NCBI GenBank assembly: GCA_029717555.1
Contig: JAMDHS010000040.1
Span: 1-64,000, forward strand
Length of the DNA stretch: 64,000 nucleotides
Reading direction: 5' to 3'
Origin: Peribolospora baueri
Taxonomy: Eukaryota; Basidiomycota; Peribolosporomycetes; Peribolosporales; Peribolosporaceae
This document shows, one piece after another, positions 12,868-22,810 of this stretch. Numbering within the stretch: position 1 is the stretch's first letter; each line of letters opens with the position of its first letter. A program made the position numbers and the translations under genes. The notes beneath the pieces are model-generated. The model saw only the letters and a list, made by a program, of their open reading frames with translations. It was not told the origin of the DNA and did no database searches.

Positions 12868-13820
12868 ATGTCGTCCTCGCCTCTGCGCATCTTCCTCATC
12901 GGCGGGCACGGAAAGGTCGCCCTCCACTTCTCCCGCCACGCCGTCTCGGCGCCGCACAACCACACCGTCTTCTCCTTCATCCGTGCCAAAGAGCAGATCC
13001 CGGACCTGCCCCAGTCAGACAACCTGCGTCCCGTCGTCGCCTCCATCGAGCATTCGTCGGTGGACGACTTTGTCAAGCTCTTCAAGGATGCGGACCCCAA
13101 CGTCATTGTCTGGAGCGCCGGTGCGGGAGGCAAGGGCGGGCCGGAGAGGACGAAGGCGGTGGACGAAGAAGGAGCGATCAAGGTGTTCGACGCCATCGAG
13201 AAAGCCAAGCTCCCCGGGCTGAAAAAGTTTGTCATGGGTGAGCAGGCATTTCAGGATTACAGCGCCAGATGGAGTATACGCTCACGACGGCCTCGCGCCG
13301 ATACACAGTTTCGGCCATCGACGTCAGAGATCGCAGCAAGCCGCCGCCGGCACACTACACGGAGGAGGAGTAAGTCGGTCCAAGAGGAAGCGCACGCAAG
13401 CCGGGCAGATTTTGCTCTTCTCTCCTTTCTGCATGTTTCGCTACTGACACCTCGACTTCGTCCACACACTTGCGTCTCGTCCTTAGCCTCGCCGTCTCTG
13501 AACGCATGTACAAGGCCATCCCCGTGTACATGGACGCCAAGCTGGCCGCCGATCGCGATCTCTCCAAACGGAAAACCTTCCCCTGGATGATCCTACGGCC
13601 GGGTGGACTAGCGGACGAGCCGTCGACGGGCAAGGTGGAGCTGGGGCGGACGACGTTGACGCGCACCATCCCTCGCGAGGACGTTGCGCTCACGTTGCTC
13701 GAGATCATCGAGCAGGACGCTGGCACGGGCTTAGCGTGGGACCTCGTCAGGGGCGACAAACCCATCTCCCAGGCTGTGAAGGACGCGGCGCAAAAGGGCG
13801 AGACGAACTTTGTCGTCTGA
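12868..13820 (+). CDS. NAD(P)-binding atypical short-chain reductase
   Basis: Rossmann-fold protein of the NmrA/atypical SDR kind. Three exons (about 12868-13237, 13309-13370, 13487-13820). It starts MSSSPLRIFLIGGHGKVALH with the glycine-rich dinucleotide loop GGHGKVA. Then come NVIVWSAGAGGKGGPERT, KKFVMVSAIDVRDRS (the V-S-A-I strand end where the active-site Ser sits), YKAIPVYMDAKLAADRDL and FPWMILRPGGLADEPS. The frame ends GETNFVV. Length of about 255 residues fits the family (for example yeast YMR090W-type proteins). The substrate is unknown. The Tyr-x-x-x-Lys pair appears as Y-M-D-A-K. Convergent with the following dehydrogenase gene, 150 nt apart. Confidence 0.85.
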
Positions 13821-13970
13821 AGTTTTTCAAGCGCCCTCGTTGCCCTCGTCGTCGAGGAAGGAATGGAAAGCGGGACTTTGGGATCACGAGGAGAGGACAT
13901 GTACATACATTCACGCAGCACAGGTTTTCCGATTCGATGTCCATTCGCCAAGCGAGCTGGGCGTTGGGTG

Positions 13971-15129
13971 CTATGATCTGACCTCGAGCTCCTTCACCGG
14001 CTTTCCGTCCAAGAAGTTGGTGATGTTCTCCCCGGTCTCCCTCCAGAATCTTGCATAGCTGTCGTCGGAGACGAAGCCTGACGAATGGGAGCCAAGGGTG
14101 ATTCTGTAAGCAAATCGACTTGGAGCCAGCTCCGGCGGTCTCGAACGTACCCAGATGAGGGCTCAGAAGCACGTTGCCCAGCTTCCTCAATTCGTGGTCC
14201 TTTGGCAACGGCTCGACGTCGAACACGTCCAAAGCGGCCCCTCGAATCTTGCCTTCCTTGAGGGCACGCACGAGTGCCTGCTCATCCACGATGGGACCTC
14301 TGCTCGTGTTGACCTGGATGGCTCCGCGCTTCATGTCATCAAAGTCATTTCCGGACAATAGATGGGTGGTCGAAGGAGCGAGGACCATATGAACGGAGAC
14401 GATGTCGGCAGAGGAGAGCAGCGCGGACTTGGAAGGCGCGAACGACACACCGGCGGTGGCAGCACGTTCGGGCGTCAAGTTAGGCGACCAGGAGAGTACG
14501 TTCATACCGAAGGCTTGGGCAATCTAAACGAAGAAGAAGCGTAGCAGACCCAGTCCAAGAACTGGATTTTTGGTCCTCATCAGTCCCGAGGACAAAACCG
14601 GTCGCTGCTCGCGTCGGCCGGCGCTCGCTCGCTCGCTGGCCTTTGCCGTCATTTGCCCGAAATGGCCCAGGCCAACGAGGCCGAGCGTCTTGCCTCGGAG
14701 GCCCATAGGCACGCTCGCCTGCCAACGCTCGTCTCCGTTCTTCGCCCTCGCATCCTCACGGCCCACGTCCCTCGCGGCGCCCAAGATGAGAGCCCAAATG
14801 TGCTCGAGCGTGCTCGAGCCGTCCCCGTTCGTGCCGGCAACGGCGACGCCACGGTGTCTGGCCGCTCGAGCGTCGATGGCTCGATTGTAAGGGCCTGTGG
14901 TGGTCAGCAAACGCAGCTTCGGCAAGCGTTCCAAAAGCGACGCCGTGAACTTTGTACGCTCGCGCATCGAGCACACGATCGGGTACGACGCGAGTCGTGC
15001 GGCGAGCTCTGCTTCCGAGTGGAGCGTGTCCTCGAAGACGTCGACGGCGGCTACGCGAGGGTACGGTCCGGAAAGCAGGGCCGACCAGTCGGCCGACTTG
15101 AGCGCCACATGTTGGTAGTCGTGGCGATC
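13971..15129 (-). CDS. D-isomer-specific 2-hydroxyacid dehydrogenase, 5' end unresolved
   Basis: NAD-dependent 2-hydroxyacid dehydrogenase. Readable from HDYQHVALKSADWSALLSG; then VAVAGTNGDGSSTLEHIW, the NAD-binding loop GKTLGLVGLGHFGQM, AFGMNVLSWSPNLTPE, IVSVHMVLAPSTTHLL, GAIQVNTSRGPIVDEQAL (with the conserved Arg), AALDVFDVEPLP (conserved Glu) and the catalytic His in LLSPHLG. The last exon, FVSDDSYARFWRETGENITN, ends VKELEVRS. No in-frame ATG precedes the first block. A one-exon upstream start must be spliced in, and the neighbouring frame reads TRIA just before, as homologues do, so a base error is possible. One intron (14524-14640) has a GC..AG signature. Confidence 0.82.
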
Positions 15130-15476
15130 CTGGTTCGTGCTCGACCGAGGACATGGTGGGCAAGGATGGTCGTCGTCTCCGGCACGCTCCCAGTTGCGTG
15201 ACCGACGGACGGACGACGACCGACAACAGCACGTGGACTTTACACTACACCACTTCGGTGACCCCGCGGCGCCCCATTCCTGCGTCGCATTCACATAATT
15301 TCGGTCATGGCTCAGGTCGGACTCAGAACCGAGTTCGATGGGAAATTCCGAGCGGGCCAGCAGCAACGCCTACAAGCGATATAACAGACAGAGATGGAGG
15401 GAGAAAAAAAAAGAAAGAAAGGAGGACCCGAATCGACTGACCGGCGACCGACGGTCGTCCGTCTCCGTTGAGATTT
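15130..15476. other. Stretch between two minus-strand genes
   Basis: About 350 nt. It should contain the missing first exon and promoter of the hydroxyacid dehydrogenase and the 3' flank of nothing else. It has a purine run near 15400-15425. No clear start exon could be chosen. Confidence 0.4.
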
Positions 15477-17648
15477 TCAGAGATGCGCCTTGACGCCGTT
15501 CCGTTTCTCCACCTCGGCCGTCTTGCGCGCCACGTCCTGGACGCGCTCGTGAAGCTCGCGGGCACGACGGAGCTCTACCTTTCCGATTTGTTGGATGTGT
15601 ACCTCGTCTGCGAAGAATACGTCCGGCAAGAGCGTGATGTGATGCAAGGGCGATGAGAGGAAAGAAGGAACTGGCCGACGCAGACGGACACGAGAAAATT
15701 TTGCTCACCGGGGCCATCGGCGTATCTGAGAGTGCGCAAGCCCGCCCAAGTAGGAGCGAGGAACGTATCCTGAGAGATGCCCTCGGCTCCGTGAGCTTGC
15801 ATGGAGCGGTCCAGGACGTCTAGCGCCATGTTGGGAGTGATGACCTGCGGCCGGAAGGAAGGGGAGTGCAAGTCGGTTAAGAAGAGGGTGGCCCGGCGCG
15901 GCATGCGATGGAACTCGACGCATCGACGCACCTTGGACATGCCAATGTCCTTGAGCGCGCCCTTCGCGCGTACCTTGTCAACCTGTGGAAGGGGCGAGCG
16001 GGGCACGAACATGACGAAAAAAAAAAGAGACAAACATAAGTTACCAGTTGGTAGGGTGCGGCGCTCGGGGCGGGGCCAAGCGGAGGACAGACGCACCATG
16101 TTGGCGGCTGAGAGCACCATCAAGCGTGCTTGGTCGATTTGCATCCTCGACTTTGCAATGTCGGCGACGATGGTGCCTGGTGACAAAGGGGCAGAGCGCG
16201 ATCAGACGGTAATGAAGTGAGCACAAACATCGTCAGCGACGCAGAGAGAAGACATGACCGCTCCACGGGCAAGTCGGGCAGGGCACGTCGAACATGGGCT
16301 ACGCACCGTGCTCGTAGAGCTGCTTGCCAAAAGTCCTGCGGACGGGGTCTGTGACTCGAGTGAGCATCTTGTCGAGCGCTCGCTCTGCGGCGCCGATGGA
16401 GCGCATGCTGGCAAGGGCGGAGGCGCGGGAGAGGGAAGAGATCGGGGGTGAGTCCATCCCACCGGGCCTTGCTTATCCCGTCACTCCATCTGCACCGCTC
16501 ACCAGTGATGGATCCTGCCGGGACCAAGTCTTCCCTGGATGACTTCGAAGCCCCTTCCCCAGCCGGCGATGAGGTTGCTCTCCGGCACGCGCACGTTGTC
16601 GTAGATGACCTCGCAATGACCTTCGGGCGCGTCGTCGTAGCCGAAGACCGTCATCGCCCTCACCACCTTGACGCCAGGCGTATCTGCGGGGACGAGAACG
16701 ATGGACTGGCGCTTGTGAGGGTTCGCGTTGTCCGGATCCGACTGGCCCATCACCAGGTGGATCTTGCAGCGCGGGTCGCCGGAGCCAGATATCCACCACT
16801 TGTGGCCGTTGACGATGATCGTCGAGCCTTCCTTGCGAATGGATAGCTTGATGTTCGTTGCGTCGGAGGAAGCGACGAAGCGCTCGGTCATGGAGAAGGC
16901 GCTGAAAGAGGGAGAGAAGAGAAGGCAACGCGGGAAGGGATGGAACGATCTGTCGGCGTTGTGCTCCGGCTTCTCTCTCGAAGAACCGAGTGAGAACTGT
17001 GACCCACGATCGGATCTTGCCGTCCATGAGCGGCTTGAGCCACTTGTCCTTCTGTGCTTGGGTGCCGTACCTGGCGAGCACCTCTGCGATGCGATGCGGG
17101 CGTCAGATTCGTCACAAGGAGACGAGACGAAAGGAGACACCAGCGCTCACCCATGTTCCCGGTATCAGGCGCAGAGCAGTTAAAGGCCTGAGGCCCGATA
17201 TGTCCGCACCGGCCCATGATCTCTGCCATGAGCGCATACTCGACGTTGGTGAGGTCGACGCCGACGTCGGGGTAATGGGCCTTGGAGAGGAAGAGGTTCC
17301 AGAGGCCTCTGGCCTTTGCCTTTGCCTTGAGCTCCTCCATGACGGGCACCACCGTCTGGAAGCGCTTCGACGGGTCGTCAGGGATCTGTGCATGGTAGGT
17401 CGACTCGGCGGGCATGCATTCGTTCTGTCAAGCGGGGACGAGGAAGGAAAGCAGGCGGAGAGGGAGGACGTCAGCGCGCGCCAGGGCCGTGAACAAACGT
17501 CGCTGTAAAGGGAACGCTCGCTCCCCCTCACCTCTACAAAGTCGCACACCTGCGCCAAAATGTCCTTGGCATGCGGCCTGACCTTGTCCTCGACTAAGGC
17601 CCACGTCGAAGGGGAGATGTACTTGGTGATCGGGTGTGGTTGGCTCAT
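15477..17648 (-). CDS. Acyl-CoA dehydrogenase (ACAD10/11-like)
   Basis: FAD-dependent acyl-CoA dehydrogenase of fatty-acid or branched-chain oxidation. Start [15 protein letters not shown]; next exon [15 protein letters not shown]. The substrate/FAD blocks are [115 protein letters not shown] and [11 protein letters not shown]. Then come [22 protein letters not shown] and the C-terminal [20 protein letters not shown] and [18 protein letters not shown]. The end is NGVKAHL. There is no obvious kinase/phosphatase fusion as in animal ACAD10/11, and no clear mitochondrial leader; the terminal AHL may be a weak peroxisomal signal. About eight introns. Confidence 0.93.
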
Positions 17649-18641
17649 GGTGTGGGTCTGATCTGATGTGGTCTGGGGGATCGACGGGACCGGGTCGGGA
17701 GAAGGAAGGCGTGCACAGAGGGGAGGAGGAGCGAGGTGTGGAAGGGGCCAAAAAGAAAAGAGGCTGCTCTGCTTTGCTTTTACAGCAAACCGTCCAGCTT
17801 GTCCGTCTTGTCCACGACCGCCGAGTGCGGGGGAACTGAAACTGCCCGTGCCCGACTCAGCGCCCGCCCGCCCGCCCGGCCTCCGCTCGGCCCGTCACCC
17901 GTGCCCATGCCGGTTGGGACGCGGGGAAAGGGAAGAACGCCCGGATAAACGTCGTGTCACGTGACGGGCAGCGTGGGATTACTAAGCCCGAAGTGTAACC
18001 ACCAACTACCACCACACGCTCGCTACAGTTCGAGCCCGCTGACCACCACCATCTTCGTAGTACCGAGAATGCGATGCGACGAGGACTGGAACAGGATGAT
18101 ATGATGGCACAGGACAGGATAGGATACCACAGGCTAGACTAGAACATGCGGTACGAGTGCCGTCCGACGAGCGGGCGTCTGTCCGTCAAAGCAAACAGCG
18201 AACGACAGCGACTGGTCCATGCAAATTCTCCTCCTCTTCAGTCCTTCTCGAGAGCGAGCGAGGAACAGGGGCAAGGGCGAAATTTTCCTACAGAGTCTTG
18301 CTTGGCCTGCATCTCGAGGCAGGCGGGATAGGACGTCCATCGCGTGCGAGTGCGATCGATGGATGGATGACGAACGAGGAAAATACGAGTCGAGACAAAA
18401 CAAGACGACATGAGACGAGACAATGGACGGGGAATACGAATACGCAGACAGATGGAGATCGCGGTGCAGACGGTATGGAGATCTTGTAATGAGAAAAAAA
18501 GACCGAAGACGGGCGTGAAGCGTGCGAACGACTCCAAAGGTGAAATGTCGGGGGCGAGAAAAGGAAGCGGAGCAAGAGGCGGACGGTCTCGAAGACGGCG
18601 GAGGGAGAGCTGGCCGGCGGTCACAGCCGCGACGCGACTTC
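17649..18641. other. Gene-free stretch with a CACGTG core
   Basis: About 990 nt between the start of the acyl-CoA dehydrogenase and the end of the next minus-strand gene. A CACGTG palindrome lies at about 17956 (gtgtcacgtgacggg), a common bHLH site in fungal promoters, about 310 nt before the dehydrogenase start. The remainder is AG-rich low-complexity sequence and looks like 3' untranslated DNA. No exon seen. Confidence 0.45.
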
Positions 18642-21282
18642 TCATGGCTCCGTGCGGTTCCGTTGCCTGTCCAATCGCTTGTTGACCGCTCCCATGAGTG
18701 CCTGAGTACGCATGTGGAAACGGAACATAACGAGGTCAGCCAGCGGTCCTTCCCGACGTGGAAAGAAAAGCGAAAAACATGGACGGACCTTTACGATCAT
18801 ATTCGTATCCAGCACCATCCTGATCGAACGCCAAACGAGAGAGAGATAGACCGGGGAAAACTGCGAGTCAGTCGACGTGACGACAGAAGGAGCCGTGCGC
18901 GAGCAAGACGGACGCACCCCTTGTAAGGTGTAAAATCGACAATGTCGCGGATGTGGTACTGCGACGCCAGCGCGTCGTCCAGGTCCTGTAGCGCCTCGGT
19001 CGCCTCCTCGTCGTCTCCGACCTGCGACGGCACGGGGAAGTCACGCGGAAGTCGGAAGTAGGAGAGGAGAAAGAAAGCAGACAACGTCAGAATCTCTCCC
19101 ATCGACGCAGGCCATACCCCACCACACACCTACCTGTATGAACTGAATGCCCAACTGGCTCAAAGGAAAATTACCCCTATCGAGCCTCCTAGCCGCAGCG
19201 ACGATCACGCTCTCTGGGTCATCCGTCGCGACGCCGTCGGTGATGCAGATGATGTTCCGGTGCTTTGGCGCGCGACGGGTCCCCGCTTCGCCCCGTTCGT
19301 GGAGGTCTCGATAGACTTCGACTTCGTGGAGGTATTCGAGGAGAAGCTCTTCTAGGCGGGAGGCAGTAGGCGTCGTGCCGAAGGGCTTCGACGTGAAGGG
19401 GGATTCCGAGGTGAGCAAGCTGAGCAGAAAGGTTGACGGGGTGCGCTCGGCAGGAAGCAAATAGAAAAAAAAATGCAAAGAAGAAAACGAAAATGTCCCT
19501 CTCGATAATAACCGCCACCCCGACAAAAGCGGACGGGATCGGTCTTTCGGAGCAAAGAAGGGGTTCCGGTAGGTTGATCGGCTCAAGCAGCCGGCCGGAA
19601 CGCCGAACATTGAAGTATGACTCCGAGGTGTCGGGAAAGGAAAAAGGAAAACGAGCGGGCGGACGACTTACCTCGACCTCGGAAAACAGGCGTCTGACCT
19701 CGACCGGATCTCGACAACCTTGCAGATGCCTGGGGTCGTTCTGAAACGAGTGGGATGCGTTCAGCGGCGAGGGGGAATAGAATGAAACGAGTGGAGATGC
19801 CGCGAGAATAGAACGAAACGAGTAGGAATGCATCAGCGGCGAGCGAGAATAATACGAAACGGCGAGCACCCTTCCAACCCGCCACGGCCACCATCCAAAA
19901 AAAAAAAACCGCAAGCTCACCAAAAAATACACGTCGATGCCATCATCATCATACCTACTCGCAATATCGACCAACCCTGCCAAAGCGTCCCTCGCCTCTT
20001 CCCACCTACTCTTCTCAGCCATCGTACCATCTCGGAGTGTGTTGACGTTCATGCTCGCCGAGTCGTCGACGAGGAGGACGCAGTCGAAGGAACGGAGGAA
20101 TTCGAATTGGTTTTCGTGTCCTCTTCGAGCTGCTAAGGCCAGATCTGGGTCTGGAGGAAGGTTGCCGGAGGCGCCTGAAGACATGCGTCGCACCGATTCG
20201 GACACGGAGCCCGGCCGGCGGTGGTGTTGTTGTTGACGATGATGGGAGCTGGGAGGTGCTCCGCTGAGGCTGACGCGGCTGTGAGCGGACGTGGAGGTGT
20301 GCGGCCCGTCGTGGTAGGACGACGAAGGAGTCCTACCTGGACTTGCGCCGTAGACGTGCGCAGACTGTGCGGTCGAGCTGGACATGCTGGGAGTGCGCTG
20401 GTGGGCGTGCGAGTGCGAGTACGGGCCGGCGGACACGGGAGGAGGGCTCTGACTGAGCGGCTGGCCGTTGACGGTGGGTTGAGGCATGCCTGCACCGGCG
20501 CCGGAGGCGGACATGGAGATGGAGGTCCTGCTGGGGGGATGTACAGGCGGGGAGCTGTCCACCATCTCGTACGGCGGTGGCGGGGGAAGGCCGTCGAGGG
20601 CGGGGTCGCCGTTGGGGAATCTGGTGGACATGCTGGGTATGGGCAGAGGGAGTGCGGGCAAGGGGTGAGAGGAGGAGGAGGGGCGGGAGAAGGAGGGCGA
20701 AGGGGAATGAGAGTGGGAGGTGGAGAAAGAAGAGGAGGTGGAAGGGTCGGTGCTGAGGCCGGTCTTGTCGAGCACTTGTACGAAGATGGACGACAAGTCG
20801 AGCGTGTCGGCGACCTAGGGGAGGAGCGACGGGGTGCGACGACCGGCGTGAGCGACACGACACGACTCGACACAACTCGACACGACTCGACTCACCTCGT
20901 GGCTCACGTACCCTCTCTCAATGTCACGACGAAGGTTCTCGCCAGCGTCAAAGTGGCACCTTCTAATCTTCGCCAACACCTGTTCCCTAGAATGTCCCTT
21001 CCGCTGTTTCTCCCGTACGTACCTCTCGAGCACGTGGGCGCGTCCGAGTCTGTCGTCGAGGCTGAGGCCGCGGATGCCGAGGGCGTGGACGACGTCTTGG
21101 GCGACGAGATTGCGGTGTTCTGGGAGGATGTAGGCCGCGGCGGTCGCACCGGGTGCGCGGACGACGACGGGATAGGAGCCCGGTAGAGCGGGCGGCCCGG
21201 GCGGATCTGGGTGGCTGGTGTGGTGGAAGAGGTGGGGGAGGTGGTGGTGGTGTTTGTCGTGGTGGTGGTGGTGGGTGGACAT
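18642..21282 (-). CDS. von Willebrand factor A-domain protein
   Basis: Start MSTHHHHHDKHHHHLPHLFH: two His clusters open the protein. A conserved N-terminal part follows (YILPEHRNLVAQDVVHALG, LGRAHVLERYVREK, NLRRDIERGYVSHE). Then a long Ser/Pro/His-rich linker of about 220 residues leads to the VWA domain. That domain has the metal-site motif DDSASMN in FDCVLLVDDSASMN, then DGIDVYFLNDPRHLQG, FGTTPTASRLEELLLEYL, NIICITDGVATDDPESV, FPLSQLGIQFIQVGDDEEA and YHIRDIVDFTP. The short last exon is ALMGAVNKRLDRQRNRTEP. This order is typical of a fungal family of cytoplasmic VWA proteins of unknown role; adhesion or scaffold function is only inference. The intron before NDPRHLQG carries tandem repeats. 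Confidence 0.85.
19745..19862. repeat. Imperfect tandem repeats inside an intron
   Basis: Units near 50 nt share words such as aatagaatgaaacgagt and gcatcagcggcgag, repeated two to three times with changes. They lie wholly within an intron of the VWA gene, between the exons ending DVYFL and starting NDPRHLQ, next to an A run near 19898. Confidence 0.6.
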
Positions 21283-22810
21283 GATGGGCGGAGTAAAAAG
21301 ACACGACGGGGTGACGCCGGGAATGCAAACGCGCTCACCCTCTCTCTGTGTCTCTCCGTCTTTCGGAGGGAAGAGGGGGACACGGGTGGACGGTGGTCGA
21401 AAGCTATGGACGGGTGTGGGCGAGCTGGAGGCGCCAAAATCCTTTTTTTGCAGCCTGGGACTTTATGTGACGGCGCCGGATGGCATGTGGTACGTTGTCC
21501 TCCTCCTCCTCCTCCTCTCTTTCTTTCTCTCTCTGTCTCGTCTCGCCTCGTTTCGGGCCTCCGTCGCTCCCCTCCCTCCCACTGGCCGCTGTCTGTCCTC
21601 TGCGCTCCGGGGACGGGATGGGCGGCGCAGGCGAGGCGTCGATCACGTTCAGTGCAGCCTCGCCGGCGTGGCTCGGGGTCCGTCTCGGGGCTCGGGCTCG
21701 GCCTCGACTCGACTCGCAAGGGCGGGAGGAAATAAAAGAAAATAGAGCAGAAGCGAAAACGGGTGTAGCTACATACGGACGGGGAATTGGCCGTCTATCT
21801 GTCGGCACGAGACGATTTGATTTGATTTGACGAGCCAGACCGCCACCCGACCGAGTTGCCGCGCGGAGAGGCGAGGCGAGGTGACGTCATGCCACGGTCG
21901 GGTCTATCTGTCTGTCTGTCTTGTCTGTGTCTGTCGGGTGGACGATAGCAAGCTGGTCCAATCCAACGGCCGCGCCGACTGTCCACCGCTCCTTTCGTGT
22001 TGGACGGAACGAGGACAACAACGACGACAAGGGGGCGATGATGCAGTCCGGTGCAAGCTGGCCGCGTCTTCGGCGAGCGAAGAGAGCACGCGCCGGGCAG
22101 ACCGCAGATCGCCCGCCGCACTGGGCACTGCCTTCGCTCGGCTCGTCCGAGGTGGAGCGTCGAGCGTCGTCGTCGCCGTCACCATCACCGTCATCGTCGC
22201 CGACATCTCAGCGGTCCATCGCCGCCAGTCGTAGACAACACCCTCGTCCTCCGCCACGTCGGGACGCCCGCGTCGCCGGACATGGACATGGACGCCCAGC
22301 CAGTCTTCCTTCTTCTTCCTCACTCCTATCCTTTCCTCGCCATTCCACACCCGTGTCGAAACGTGAGCAGAGCGCGTAATCCGCCCACGCCTTTCCATTT
22401 TGCCACGGGGCACGAAAAACCGTTTCTTCCTGCCTTTTCCCTCCGTTTTGAAGACCCGCTTCTTTCTCGTTTTTTCTTGCTGCTTTATCTTCCCTCCCCG
22501 TTGAAGACCGTTTCTTTCTTGTTTTTTCTTGCTGCTTTATCATCCCTCCCCGCTGAAGACCTGTTGAAGACCCTTTTCTCCTTGTTTTTCATCGTCCTTT
22601 ATCAGGACGAGGGAGGTGGATGTCGAGTGGATCACGAGTGGAACGTGACCCAACCAACGCAATCCGAATAGGCGATCGGCGCCGCAGCAAGTCCTTTGAC
22701 CATAGACACGAGCTTCGACGCGACCGGCGACGTCGATCAAAACACTCGCGATTACCCACCACCATAAAGCTGGCCGACCGACGACGACCTTCCCCCACGC
22801 TCACTCCGTC
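21283..22810. other. Divergent promoter region
   Basis: About 1.5 kb between the start of the VWA gene (minus) and of the SNF2 gene (plus). It holds CT-rich runs (21500-21560), a tgtctgtctgtcttgtctg run near 21908, a ttgatttgatttga run at 21817 and the tandem repeats listed separately. No convincing exon on either strand. Such length suggests large regulatory or untranslated regions. Confidence 0.45.
22440..22615. repeat. Tandem repeat of about 58-62 nt
   Basis: Two near-identical units and two partial ones. The core, cgttttttcttgctgctttat followed by ctccccg(t/c)tgaagacc, recurs at about 22470-22507 and 22520-22560, with diverged copies on each side. T-rich on the plus strand, 200-350 nt upstream of the SNF2 start. 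Confidence 0.7.

Noticed and set aside
20221-21186. Plus-strand frame of 321 codons rich in Gly, Arg and Val
   Set aside because: It is the antisense shadow of the VWA gene's His/Ser/Pro-rich exon.
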